Positions 32,590 to 40,261 of a stretch of DNA of 51,510 nucleotides are shown piece by piece. The translations under genes were made by a program, and so were the position numbers. How positions within the stretch are numbered: position 1 is the stretch's first letter; the number at the start of each line of letters is the position of its first letter. The notes under the pieces were generated by a model. That model did not search any database and was not told the DNA's origin. It saw nothing but the letters and a program-made list of their open reading frames with translations. Source of the stretch: Clostridia bacterium (GTDB lineage: Bacteria > Bacillota > Clostridia > UMGS1840); contig JAGAKI010000019.1 of assembly GCA_017625695.1 (NCBI GenBank), positions 1 through 51,510 of the forward strand. Direction: 5' to 3'.

Positions 32590-33072
32590 ATGAATGCATT
32601 GGGAATGGTTGAGGTTTTTGGTTTCACTACCGCAATCGTTTGTGCTGATGCTGCAGCAAAAGCAGCAGCGGTTAACATTATTGCATTAGATACCACAAAA
32701 CCTGCCAACGGCGACAGTGCGGAAGTTCCCTTGGTGATGATTGTGAAAATGGAAGGTTCCGTTTCTGCAGTTACTGCAGGTGTTGCTGCTGCAAAAGCGC
32801 AGGCAGAACAAAGAGGACTCTACATTGTATCTCATATCATTTCCCGTCCCGGACAGGATATCGATAAATTAGCGTATCTGTGTAAGGTTGGGAATGAACC
32901 AATCGGAAAAAAATCCGTCAAAAAAGAAGGAAAGACTGCTGAAGTTACCCAACCGGTGACAGAAGAAGTAAAAGAAGTGGCTGAAACTACGGCAAATGCT
33001 CCTAAAAAACGAGGCAGAAAGCCGAAAGCAACTTCTACCGCTGATCCCGAACAGCAAAAAATAGGGGAATAA
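32590..33072 (+). CDS. BMC-domain shell protein with an AT-hook-like C-terminal extension
   Basis: A protein of 160 aa. Residues 1-100 form a single BMC (Pfam00936) domain: MNALGMVEVFGFTTAIVCADAA, then VPLVMIVKMEGSVSAVTAGVAA and HIISRPGQDIDKL. The canonical Lys/Gly pore loop is replaced by ALDTTKPANGDSAEV, so the hexamer pore would differ. Residues 101-160 are a charged, probably disordered tail: KKSVKKEGK, an acidic EEVKEVAE stretch, then PKKRGRKPKATS (139-150), which matches the AT-hook core RGRKP. It may be compared with PduK-type shell proteins, which also have C-terminal extensions but with a metal-binding motif. The tail could bind nucleic acid, polyphosphate or a positioning factor; this is inferred. 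Confidence 0.88.
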   Translation: MNALGMVEVFGFTTAIVCADAAAKAAAVNIIALDTTKPANGDSAEVPLVMIVKMEGSVSAVTAGVAAAKAQAEQRGLYIVSHIISRPGQDIDKLAYLCKVGNEPIGKKSVKKEGKTAEVTQPVTEEVKEVAETTANAPKKRGRKPKATSTADPEQQKIGE

Positions 33073-33124
33073 CATTTGTTAATAAAAATTATTATAAAGG
33101 CTAACATGCCAGGAGGATTTAAAA

Positions 33125-33403
33125 ATGAATTTTGAAGCATTAGGAATGGTAGAAACCAGAGGTTTAGTAGCTGCAATCGAAGCAGCTGATGCAATGGTAA
33201 AAGCAGCTAACGTTACTTTAGTTGGTACCGAAAAAATCGGTTCCGGTCTGGTAAGCGTTATGGTTAGAGGCGACGTTGGTGCAGTAAAAGCTGCTACCGA
33301 AGCTGGTTCTCAGGCTGCTGCAAGATTAGGCGAAATCGTTGCTGTACACGTAATCCCCAGACCCCACGGCGATGTAGAAAAAATCTTACCCGAACTGAAG
33401 TAA
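33125..33403 (+). CDS. pduA: Hexameric BMC shell protein (PduA/PduJ type), copy 1
   Basis: A 92-aa canonical BMC-H protein that tiles the facets as hexamers. [26 protein letters not shown] is the first half of the fold, the pore loop is KIGSGLVSV, and the C-terminus is [20 protein letters not shown]-type pores in PduA conduct polar small molecules such as propanediol. It is nearly identical to the gene at 33808 (6 differences over 92 residues), so both come from a recent tandem duplication or are kept alike by conversion. AGGAGG precedes the ATG. Confidence 0.93.
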   Translation: MNFEALGMVETRGLVAAIEAADAMVKAANVTLVGTEKIGSGLVSVMVRGDVGAVKAATEAGSQAAARLGEIVAVHVIPRPHGDVEKILPELK

Positions 33404-33427
33404 GATAAATCCTTGACTCTATCGAAC

Positions 33428-33464
33428 GGATGTCTCTTGCTCCGTTTGGAGTGAGAGATAATCC
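33428..33464 (+). other. Intercistronic hairpin between shell genes
   Basis: A 10-bp stem (CTCTTGCTCC / GGAGTGAGAG, two wobble pairs), loop GTTT, is extended by GGAT/ATCC. There is no T-run, so it is more likely an mRNA-processing or stability element than a terminator. Confidence 0.55.
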
Positions 33465-33487
33465 CGTAGTGAAAGGAGAACGAAAAT

Positions 33488-33760
33488 ATGGAAGCAGTAG
33501 GCTTATTGGAAGTGCAAGCTTTAGCCGCCGCAATTGAGGGCTTGGATGCTATGCTCAAGGCTGCAAATGTCAGATTGGTTCATATTGAACGTCGTCTGGG
33601 CGGTCGATTGGTGACTATGGTTGTTGCAGGCAATGTTTCCGCTGTAACTTCCGCAGTGGAAGCCGGTCGGACGGCTGCCGCCCGTATCGGCAATGTGAAA
33701 TGTTGTGAAGTAATTGCAAGACCTCACAGCGAGGTTACCAAGTTTTTCACAGATTTCTAA
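33488..33760 (+). CDS. Hexameric BMC shell protein, divergent
   Basis: A 90-aa single-BMC-domain protein: MEAVGLLEVQALAAAIEGLDAML, pore loop ERRLGGRLVTMVVAG, C-terminus VIARPHSEVTKFF. The Arg-rich, bulkier loop (HIERRLGGR) differs from the Lys-Ile-Gly-Ser-Gly loop of its neighbours, so this hexamer should have a different pore charge and selectivity, perhaps for phosphorylated or CoA-bearing molecules (inferred). It has an AAAGGAG binding site and lies between the two near-identical copies. Confidence 0.9.
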   Translation: MEAVGLLEVQALAAAIEGLDAMLKAANVRLVHIERRLGGRLVTMVVAGNVSAVTSAVEAGRTAAARIGNVKCCEVIARPHSEVTKFFTDF

Positions 33761-33807
33761 ATCCAATTTCGTAAAAAACAAAAATATAAATTATGGAGGT
33801 ATTCGTA

Positions 33808-34086
33808 ATGAACTTTGAAGCTTTAGGAATGGTTGAAACCAGAGGTTTAGTAGCTGCAATCGAAGCAGCTGATGCAATGGTAAAAGCAGCTAACGTTACC
33901 TTAATCGGTACTGAAAAAATCGGTTCCGGTTTAGTAAGCGTTATGGTTAGAGGCGACGTTGGTGCAGTAAAATCTGCTACCGAAGCTGGCGCTGAAGCTG
34001 CTGCAAGACTGGGCGAAATCGTTGCTGTTCACGTTATTCCGAGACCGCACGGTGATGTAGAAAAAATTCTGCCCCAGATTAAATAA
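33808..34086 (+). CDS. pduJ: Hexameric BMC shell protein (PduA/PduJ type), copy 2
   Basis: A 92-aa protein differing from the copy at 33125 mainly by conservative changes (V/I near 33, A/S near 56, SQ/AE near 62-63, EL/QI at the end). Same fold and KIGSG pore. The start is ATG 33808, 10 nt after GGAGG; the ATG at 33793 overlaps that site. Two near-identical BMC-H genes are reminiscent of PduA and PduJ, which have distinct roles in Salmonella despite similarity; symbols here are by position and similarity only. Confidence 0.9.
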   Translation: MNFEALGMVETRGLVAAIEAADAMVKAANVTLIGTEKIGSGLVSVMVRGDVGAVKSATEAGAEAAARLGEIVAVHVIPRPHGDVEKILPQIK

Positions 34087-34110
34087 TTGCATTTTTGAAC
34101 ACAAGTGCAG

Positions 34111-34220
34111 GCGGTACACAGTCGTTTGACTGTGTACCGCAATGCAGAAAAAAAGAAGTAAAAATAAAAATTCAGTTTGTTCTTTTAGGTTGTCCCCTTG
34201 AACCCAAAAGAATGAACTGA
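34111..34220 (+). other. Two intercistronic hairpins between shell genes and pduL
   Basis: Hairpin 1 (34111-34140) is a perfect 13-bp stem, GCGGTACACAGTC / GACTGTGTACCGC, loop GTTT. Hairpin 2 (34172-34220) is a 20-bp imperfect stem starting TCAGTTTGTTC and closing GAATGAACTGA, loop of 9 nt. Neither has a proper T-tract. They separate the shell block from pduL within a 165-nt gap. Confidence 0.65.
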
Positions 34221-34251
34221 AGGCTTCGGTATAGTTCCTTTAAGAAAGGTT

Positions 34252-34923
34252 GTGAACATTTTGGAACGTGAAAAAATCGTAAGTGAAGTTGTAAAACAAG
34301 TGTTGGCAATGTATAAACAAAATGACAGTGTGCCTGCAAAAAAAACAGACGATTCCGAAATCAAAGTCGGAGTATCTCAGCGACACATCCATTTATCTCA
34401 GGATGATTTGGAAAAACTGTTCGGTAAAGGCTATGAATTGACCATGTTAAAGCCTTTGATGGGAAAAGAATTTGCTGCAAAAGAAGTTGTTACCTTAGTC
34501 GGTAAATCCTTAAAATCCATTGAAAACGTTCGTGTTTTGGGTCCGGTGAGAAAAAATACTCAGGTTGAAATTTCCAGAACCGATACTTTCGTTTTGAAAG
34601 TCAGCCCACCGGTTCGTCCTTCCGGCGAAATCAAAGGATCTGAACGTCTGGTTGTAGTAGGGCCGAAGGGAGCCATCTACCTGGATGAAGGTGTTATCAT
34701 TGCAAATCGTCATATTCATATGACTCCTGAAACTGCAAGCCAATTCGGTGTTACCGACAATTCTCTGGTAGACGTTGAAATCGATGGTGTAAAGCCAACC
34801 CGGTTCTTCGATGTTCAGGTTCGTGTTCGTGATGATTTCAATACCGAAATGCACATTGATACTGACGATGCAAACTCCGCAGGCTTAAAGAATGGAGACA
34901 ATGTAAGAATTATTTCAAAATAG
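34252..34923 (+). CDS. pduL: Phosphate propanoyltransferase with N-terminal encapsulation peptide
   Basis: A protein of about 220-223 aa. PduL converts propionyl-CoA to propionyl-phosphate inside the compartment, recycling CoA. The first ~20 residues (EREKIVSEVVKQVLAMYK) are an amphipathic encapsulation helix. Two zinc-binding halves follow, with VGVSQRHIHLSQDDLEKLFG (two His) and ANRHIHMTPETASQFGV (two His). VRPSGEIKGS and a C-terminal MHIDTDDANSAGLKNGD complete the signature. The start is uncertain: GTG 34252 is only 2 nt from AAAGG, TTG 34261 is 11 nt away. A propionate kinase to make ATP from the product is not in this window. Confidence 0.93.
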   Translation: MNILEREKIVSEVVKQVLAMYKQNDSVPAKKTDDSEIKVGVSQRHIHLSQDDLEKLFGKGYELTMLKPLMGKEFAAKEVVTLVGKSLKSIENVRVLGPVRKNTQVEISRTDTFVLKVSPPVRPSGEIKGSERLVVVGPKGAIYLDEGVIIANRHIHMTPETASQFGVTDNSLVDVEIDGVKPTRFFDVQVRVRDDFNTEMHIDTDDANSAGLKNGDNVRIISK

Positions 34924-34964
34924 CATACACCAAAAAATAGAAAAAGAAAAGGGAATGTATTGTT

Positions 34965-35222
34965 ATGGTAGTAGGAAAAGTTACAGGTTCTATTTTTTCC
35001 ACCCGCAAGTTAGACAGCCTCACCGGTTCTAAACTGATGGTGGTGAATATCGGTAAAGGGAAGGACGATTTTGTTGTTGCCATTGATACCTTAGGCGCAG
35101 GCATTGGCGAAGTAGTTCTGGTAACCTTAGGAGACAGTGCAAGATTTGCCTGTCAGAATGAAAAAACTCCCATCGATGCTGTTATCGTGGGGATTGTAGA
35201 CCAATCTAATTATAATCTGTAA
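34965..35222 (+). CDS. pduN: Pentameric BMC vertex protein (EutN/CcmL/PduN)
   Basis: An 85-aa BMC-P protein that caps the shell vertices as pentamers. Typical features are the VVGKVTGSIFSTRKLDSLTGSKLMVV start, the middle stretch VAIDTLGAGIGEVVLVTLGDSAR and the end PIDAVIVGIVD. It is essential for closed shells in studied systems. It follows pduL by 41 nt. Confidence 0.94.
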   Translation: MVVGKVTGSIFSTRKLDSLTGSKLMVVNIGKGKDDFVVAIDTLGAGIGEVVLVTLGDSARFACQNEKTPIDAVIVGIVDQSNYNL

Positions 35223-35272
35223 TTCGTTTTTAAAAAAGCGTGTGTTACGCTTCATAAAAGGAATTGAATTTG

Positions 35273-36589
35273 ATGATGCAAACCTTAAAAAATTTGATAC
35301 AAAAAGCCGGCGTGGTTGGTGCCGGTGGAGCGGGATTTCCCACTCATGTAAAACTGGCTGACAATATCGAAACGATTTTAATCAACGGAACCGAATGTGA
35401 GCCTCTTTTAAAAACCGACTTCTATTTGCTTTGTGAAGAAAGAGACCGGTTAGAATCTGCGTTACAAACTCTGGTAGAACAAACCGGTGCCAAAAACGGC
35501 GTTATCGGAATCAAAAAACACACAGCAGAATTGTTAGGAATGACCGAAGAAGTTACTCACGGTAGCATTTCTTACCGTTTCACAGGGGATATCTATCCCT
35601 CGGGTGACGAAGTTGTTTTAATTCAGGAAACTTTAAACAAAACCGTTCCGGCAGGCAGACTTCCCATTTCGGTGGGGGTTGTGGTTATGAATGTGGAAAC
35701 ACTGTATAACGTTGCAAATGCATTGGAAGATACTCCGGTTACTCATAAGTTTTTAACCGTCGGAGGAAAAACCGATAAAACTTATGTGATGAAAGTTCCT
35801 GTAGGAACACCGGTTTCTCATATTTTTAAAAGTTTAAATATTACAGTTCCCCAAAACTGTACCGTGTTGGATGGCGGTCCTATGATGGGGAATATCATTA
35901 ATCCCAATACGGCGGTCGTTACCAAAACTACAAAAAGCTTACTGTTAATTGAGGACAACACGCTTTGTATCCGCTTAAAAACCAGAAGCTTAGCAGATGC
36001 TTTGCACCGTGCTTCCGGCAATTGTTGTGGATGCAGAATGTGTACCGATATGTGTCCCCGTTACTTGATGGGATACCCCATTGAACCTCATAAAATTGTG
36101 CAAAGATTATCTGCTAAGGCAACGGATACAAAAACCTTTATGGGAGCTTTTTATTGTTCCAACTGCGGTGTATGTCAGACCATTGCCTGTCCGCAGAACA
36201 TCAGTCCCAACCGTTTGTTTGCCCGTGTGAAAGCGGAACTTATAAAAAACGGTGTCAAAGCAGAAATGGCAGAACAATCCACTGTCATTGCGGAACGGGT
36301 CTATCGCAGAGTTCCTGTAAAACGTCTGGTGAACCGATTGGGTGTCCGCAAGTATTATCGGGATGAATATGAATTTATAGAAATTCCAAATCCCAGTCAG
36401 GTGACCATTCCTTTCAAGCAGCACATCGGTGCTCCCGGGGAAGCGGTTGTTAAAGTCGGAGATAGTGTAACTGTAGGACAGTTAATCATCAGACCCAAGG
36501 AAAATGCCCTCGGTGCCAATATTCACAGCTCCGTAAACGGTAGGGTAACCCAGGTAACAGAAGCAAGCATAATGATTACCGTTTCCTGA
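35273..36589 (+). CDS. pduS: PduS-like cobalamin reductase / RnfC-like flavoprotein
   Basis: A protein of 438 aa. PduS is an FMN and 4Fe-4S protein that reduces cob(III)alamin and may pass electrons with PduT. The N-terminal glycine-rich motif (GVVGAGGAGFPTHVKL, near 15) is followed by INGTECEPLLKTD, a FMN/Complex1_51K-like fold. Two ferredoxin-type clusters follow: CCGCRMCTDMCPRYLMGYP and CSNCGVCQTIACPQN. The C-terminal SLBB/barrel-sandwich-like part includes HIGAPGEAVVKVGDSVTVGQL. The start is ATG 35273 after AAAAGG. It precedes pduT, its usual electron-transfer partner. Confidence 0.92.
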   Translation: MMQTLKNLIQKAGVVGAGGAGFPTHVKLADNIETILINGTECEPLLKTDFYLLCEERDRLESALQTLVEQTGAKNGVIGIKKHTAELLGMTEEVTHGSISYRFTGDIYPSGDEVVLIQETLNKTVPAGRLPISVGVVVMNVETLYNVANALEDTPVTHKFLTVGGKTDKTYVMKVPVGTPVSHIFKSLNITVPQNCTVLDGGPMMGNIINPNTAVVTKTTKSLLLIEDNTLCIRLKTRSLADALHRASGNCCGCRMCTDMCPRYLMGYPIEPHKIVQRLSAKATDTKTFMGAFYCSNCGVCQTIACPQNISPNRLFARVKAELIKNGVKAEMAEQSTVIAERVYRRVPVKRLVNRLGVRKYYRDEYEFIEIPNPSQVTIPFKQHIGAPGEAVVKVGDSVTVGQLIIRPKENALGANIHSSVNGRVTQVTEASIMITVS

Positions 36590-36619
36590 CGGTTTTTAAA
36601 AATAAGGCGGTAAAAAATC

Positions 36620-37168
36620 ATGATGGTATCCATTGGAATTATTGAAGTGAGTAACATTGCAAAAGGTTATCTCATTTGTGACAATATCTTGAAAAAAACA
36701 CAAGTTCGCATGGTGATGGCACAGCCTATCTGTCCGGGAAAATTTGTGATGATTTTTGGCGGAACGGTGTCGTCTGTTCATATCGCCTGCGAATACGCAC
36801 AGGAGAACTTTGCCGATAAGATTCTGGATGTTTCGGAATTTGGCAATATTGATGTCCGTGTGTTCGATGCCTTAAACGGTGCTGCAAGCGGTGAAACCAG
36901 CGGAGCATTGGGCATCATTGAAACCTTTTCAGTTGCATCCTGTATTTTGTCTGCTGATGCAGCCTTAAAAGCAGCTGCAGTAGAAATCTGTGAACTGCGT
37001 GTGGCACGTGGCATGGGCGGAAAATCCTATGTGGCATTGTCCGGTACTGTTGCAGCAGTGACTGCTGGGGTAGAAGCAGGTGCGCAGTTTGCTATTGAAA
37101 ACGGCATTTTGAACGATACCGCAATTATCGCATCACCCCATGAGGATTTGTGGCAATATTTGCAATAA
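36620..37168 (+). CDS. pduT: PduT-like trimeric BMC shell protein with pore cysteine
   Basis: A protein of 182 aa with two BMC domains in tandem (1: MVSIGIIEVSNIAKGYLICDN; 2: GALGIIETFSVASCILSADAAL). Cys38 in QPICPGKF is the conserved residue that, in PduT trimers, binds one 4Fe-4S cluster at the central pore. The rest (MIFGGTVSSV, GMGGKSYVALSGTVAAV, SPHEDLWQYL) matches PduT well. It is the only tandem-BMC protein of the locus. With PduS next to it, an electron path across the shell is likely. Confidence 0.93.
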   Translation: MMVSIGIIEVSNIAKGYLICDNILKKTQVRMVMAQPICPGKFVMIFGGTVSSVHIACEYAQENFADKILDVSEFGNIDVRVFDALNGAASGETSGALGIIETFSVASCILSADAALKAAAVEICELRVARGMGGKSYVALSGTVAAVTAGVEAGAQFAIENGILNDTAIIASPHEDLWQYLQ

Positions 37169-37179
37169 ATATGTGATAT

Positions 37180-37218
37180 AATAGGCTTTAAAATGTATGG
37201 TTCACTTTAAAGCCTATT
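37180..37218 (+). terminator. Hairpin at the end of the structural BMC operon
   Basis: A perfect 13-bp stem (AATAGGCTTTAAA / TTTAAAGCCTATT), 13-nt loop, with a short T-rich tail. It separates pduT from the regulator and kinase, and could cause partial termination. Confidence 0.6.
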
Positions 37219-37257
37219 TCCTTATCCAACAATTATGAAAGATACGGAGGTGTTTGT

Positions 37258-38016
37258 TTGTTTGCATTAGAACGAAGAAAACGCATCTTAGAACTTTTGA
37301 ATCAGAACGGAAGTGTTCTGGTGAATGATTTAGCCCGTGACTTAGAGGTTACCGTAGAAACCATCCGACGGGACTTAGAAAAGTTGGAACAAATGGAACA
37401 ACTGACCCGTACCCACGGTGGTGCAGTTCCTTATGAAGAAGCTACTTTGGATTTATCTTTGGAAAAACGTCGCGGTTTGAATATCGAAGGGAAAATTGCC
37501 ATTGCAAAAAAGGCGGTGAATCATATCCGTCCCGGTGATACCATTTTTTTAGATGGATCAACCACGTCTTATTACTTATCAAAACAGTTAAAAGATATAA
37601 AAAATATCACGGTAATTACGAACAATCTTCAAATTTTAGAAGAATTATCCACTTGTGATAAATTAAAGGTGATTTCTACCGGTGGTGTTTTGGATGTGAA
37701 TAATCAATCCTTTGTCGGTGAAGTGGCTGTAGATAATATCAACAAAAACTTTTGTGCCAACAAAATGTTTTTCAGTAGTAAAGGAATGACGATGGAGCAG
37801 GGTGTTTTAGAATCCAACGACGTGGAATTTCAGATTAAACGTGCAATGCTCAACAATGCAATGTCCAAGTTTTTACTATTGGATAAATCAAAATTTGAAA
37901 AAGTCGGTTTCATCAAATTAAGCAATTTTTCAGAAATTGATATGTTGTTTACCGATGAAGAGTTGTCCGACGATTGGAAAAAAGTATTTAAAAAGCATAA
38001 AGTGACTGTAGAATAA
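37258..38016 (+). CDS. DeoR-family transcriptional regulator
   Basis: A protein of 252 aa. N-terminal winged helix (RRKRILELLNQNGSVLVNDL, VTVETIRRDLEKLEQ, THGGAV) and a C-terminal DeoR sensor domain with FLDGSTTSYYLSKQL, VITNNLQIL and STGGVLDVNNQSFVGEVA, a phosphosugar-isomerase-like fold that usually senses sugar phosphates. The start is TTG 37258, 7 nt after GGAGG. It probably controls this locus in response to rhamnulose-1-P, fuculose-1-P or DHAP; the 14-bp direct repeats around the aldolase promoter are candidate sites. Repressor or activator mode cannot be told from sequence. Confidence 0.9.
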   Translation: MFALERRKRILELLNQNGSVLVNDLARDLEVTVETIRRDLEKLEQMEQLTRTHGGAVPYEEATLDLSLEKRRGLNIEGKIAIAKKAVNHIRPGDTIFLDGSTTSYYLSKQLKDIKNITVITNNLQILEELSTCDKLKVISTGGVLDVNNQSFVGEVAVDNINKNFCANKMFFSSKGMTMEQGVLESNDVEFQIKRAMLNNAMSKFLLLDKSKFEKVGFIKLSNFSEIDMLFTDEELSDDWKKVFKKHKVTVE

Positions 38017-38048
38017 ATTCTAAAAAAAGAAAAATGGAGGAATCAGCT

Positions 38049-39518
38049 ATGAGCAAAAATGTATTGGCATTCGATTTTGGTGCTTCCAGCGGAAGAGCGA
38101 TTATCGGTAGCTACGATGACAATAAAATTTCATTAAAAGAAGTACACCGTTTTCCCAATGACCCTGTTTTTGTAAATGGTACCTTATATTGGGATGTACT
38201 GCGTTTACTGTTTGAAATCAAACAGGGGATTTTGGCAGCACATCATAATGGCGGATTTGACAGTATCGGGATTGATACCTGGGGCGTTGATTTCGGTTTA
38301 TTGGATAAAGATGGAAGACTTTTGGAAAACCCTGTTCATTATCGTGATTCCAGAACAGATACCATTATGGAAGAAGTATTCCAAATTGTTCCGAAAGAAG
38401 AAATTTATCAGAAAACCGGAACTCAGTTTATGAATTTTAATACTATCTTCCAGCTGTATTACCTGGCAAAATACAGAAAAGACTTACTGGACCGTGCTGA
38501 TTGTTTCTTATTATTCCCTGACTTACTGGCATACTTCTTAACCGGAGAAAAAACAGTGGAATACACTCATGCTTCCACTACCCAGTTAGTGAATGCCCAA
38601 ACCAGAGAATGGGATTTTGATTTGATTGATAAATTGGGAATTCCCAGACGTTTATTCCCGAACATTGTAAAACCCGGCACCCAGAAAGGAATGCTCTCTA
38701 AAGAAATCTGTGATGAATTGGGCGTTCCCTCTGTTCCCGTTTGTGCTGTAGGTTCTCACGATACCGCTTCTGCAGTTATGGCGGTTCCTTCGGAAAAAGA
38801 AGACTTCATCTATATTAGCTGTGGTACCTGGTCCTTATTTGGTACCGAAGCAAAACAGCCATATATTAACGAAAAATCTCAAAAGTACAATTTGACCAAT
38901 GAAGGCGGTTATAATAATACCATTCGTTTCTTAAAGAACATTATGGGTCTGTGGCTGATTCAGGAATCCAGACGTCAGTGGATTCGGGAAGGCTTTGCCG
39001 TAACTTATGCGGATTTGGAAAAAGAAGCGTTGGCGGAAGATGCATTCAAATGCTTTATTGATTCTGATTATCCTATTTTCGGAAAGCCCGGCAATTTACC
39101 TTTGCATATTAAAGATTATTGCAAAAATACCAATCAGTTTGTACCTGAACGCCGTGGAGAAGTAATGCGTTGTATTTACGAAAGCTTAGCGTTAAAATAC
39201 CGCTTTGCATTTGAAAATATTCAGGATGTTACCGGCAAACAATATGAAGTTATCCATATTGTTGGTGGCGGTACCAAAGATAATCTGCTTTGTCAGATGA
39301 CTGCGAACTCCTGTGGCGTAGATGTTGTGGCAGGTCCCATTGAAGCAACTGCATTGGGCAACGTTGCAGCACAGCTGATTGCCTGTGGCGACATCAAAGA
39401 TTTGAAAGATGCCCGTCAGATTATCAAAAATTCTGAAATCACCACCACTTATTCTCCCAAAGATACAGAGGCGTGGGATAAAGCATATCAGGAATTTTTA
39501 AAACTGGATATTCATTAA
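38049..39518 (+). CDS. rhaB: Rhamnulokinase
   Basis: A protein of 489 aa of the FGGY kinase family. N-terminal VLAFDFGASSGRAIIGSYD, then IGIDTWGVDFGLLDKDG, HYRDSRTD, FLLFPDLLAYFLTG and YISCGTWSLFGTE are rhamnulokinase signatures; HIVGGGTKDNLLCQMTA follows near the C-terminus. It phosphorylates L-rhamnulose to rhamnulose-1-P, the aldolase substrate. No rhamnose isomerase (rhaA) or sugar permease is in the window, so they must be elsewhere. The start is ATG 38049 after GGAGG; ATG 38034 overlaps that site. No encapsulation peptide was seen, so the step is probably cytosolic. Confidence 0.92.
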   Translation: MSKNVLAFDFGASSGRAIIGSYDDNKISLKEVHRFPNDPVFVNGTLYWDVLRLLFEIKQGILAAHHNGGFDSIGIDTWGVDFGLLDKDGRLLENPVHYRDSRTDTIMEEVFQIVPKEEIYQKTGTQFMNFNTIFQLYYLAKYRKDLLDRADCFLLFPDLLAYFLTGEKTVEYTHASTTQLVNAQTREWDFDLIDKLGIPRRLFPNIVKPGTQKGMLSKEICDELGVPSVPVCAVGSHDTASAVMAVPSEKEDFIYISCGTWSLFGTEAKQPYINEKSQKYNLTNEGGYNNTIRFLKNIMGLWLIQESRRQWIREGFAVTYADLEKEALAEDAFKCFIDSDYPIFGKPGNLPLHIKDYCKNTNQFVPERRGEVMRCIYESLALKYRFAFENIQDVTGKQYEVIHIVGGGTKDNLLCQMTANSCGVDVVAGPIEATALGNVAAQLIACGDIKDLKDARQIIKNSEITTTYSPKDTEAWDKAYQEFLKLDIH

Positions 39519-39532
39519 TTTTCAGAAGTAAA

Positions 39533-39564
39533 AAAAACAGCTCGTTTGATTACGAGCTGTTTTT
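39533..39564. terminator. Terminator after rhaB, shared with the converging HAD gene
   Basis: A 13-bp stem, AAAAACAGCTCGT / ACGAGCTGTTTTT, with a 6-nt loop. A/T flanks on both sides allow bidirectional use; the end of the HAD gene lies inside it. Confidence 0.85.
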
Positions 39565-40236
39565 CTGTGAATTCAGAAGTTCCTGGAAAGAATTGATATA
39601 ACCGTCTGCTAATTCGGAAATTGCCGTTTGGTCTTTTTTGGTTTCTTCATCATAAACAGCAACCACGGGGAAGCCACCGCTTTTTGCAGATAATACAGAA
39701 AAATAAGCATCTTCAAAGACTACCGTATTTTTCGTATTTCCACCCATTTTATGCATTGCTTCTATGTAAATATCGGGAGTTTCTTTGGCTTTTCCGATTT
39801 CGGCACAAGTTAATACAAATTGAAAATAGGGGAGGGCACCGGTACGCTTTAATGCGGCTTCGGTTAAGCTTCGGTCGGAGGCCGTTGCCACACACATCGG
39901 AATATTTTTCGATTTCAAATCTTGCAAAAATTCCATAACTCCGGGTTTTAGGGGTGCATCTTTTTCGTAGCCGATACGCACGTTTTCCATAAATATCTGA
40001 AAAAGCTCATCTGCTGTAATGTCAAGGGGGAAGTGGCGGGTAAGATATTCGGATGATTGCTGCAGGGTCATGGTTTTAAACCGTTTATTTAAATCATCAT
40101 CCGGGATAATCCCCAAAGATTTTAATACGGTTTCGCCTAAATTTACCCAGATAGGCATAGAATCCAGGATGGTTCCATCTAAATCAAAAATGGCATATTC
40201 CATTTTGTTTATCAGTTGTTTGAGTTTTTGATTCAT
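39550..40236 (-). CDS. HAD-superfamily phosphatase/phosphomutase (beta-phosphoglucomutase-like)
   Basis: A protein of 228 aa. Motif I IFDLDGTILDSM gives the nucleophile Asp and acid/base Asp, motif II is VATASDR, motif III Lys lies near the TCAEIGKAKETPDIY segment, and motif IV is VVFEDAYFSVLSAKSGG. The helical cap between residues 25 and 90 is of the beta-phosphoglucomutase/DOG phosphatase type. The start is ATG 40236 after AAGGATT; the ATG just before the DLDGT motif has no binding site. The substrate, a sugar phosphate or similar, is unknown. It is separated from the transporter genes by a terminator. Confidence 0.85.
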   Translation of the reverse strand: MNQKLKQLINKMEYAIFDLDGTILDSMPIWVNLGETVLKSLGIIPDDDLNKRFKTMTLQQSSEYLTRHFPLDITADELFQIFMENVRIGYEKDAPLKPGVMEFLQDLKSKNIPMCVATASDRSLTEAALKRTGALPYFQFVLTCAEIGKAKETPDIYIEAMHKMGGNTKNTVVFEDAYFSVLSAKSGGFPVVAVYDEETKKDQTAISELADGYINSFQELLNSQKNSS

Positions 40237-40261
40237 GGTGAAATAATCCTTTCCGTAAGAT

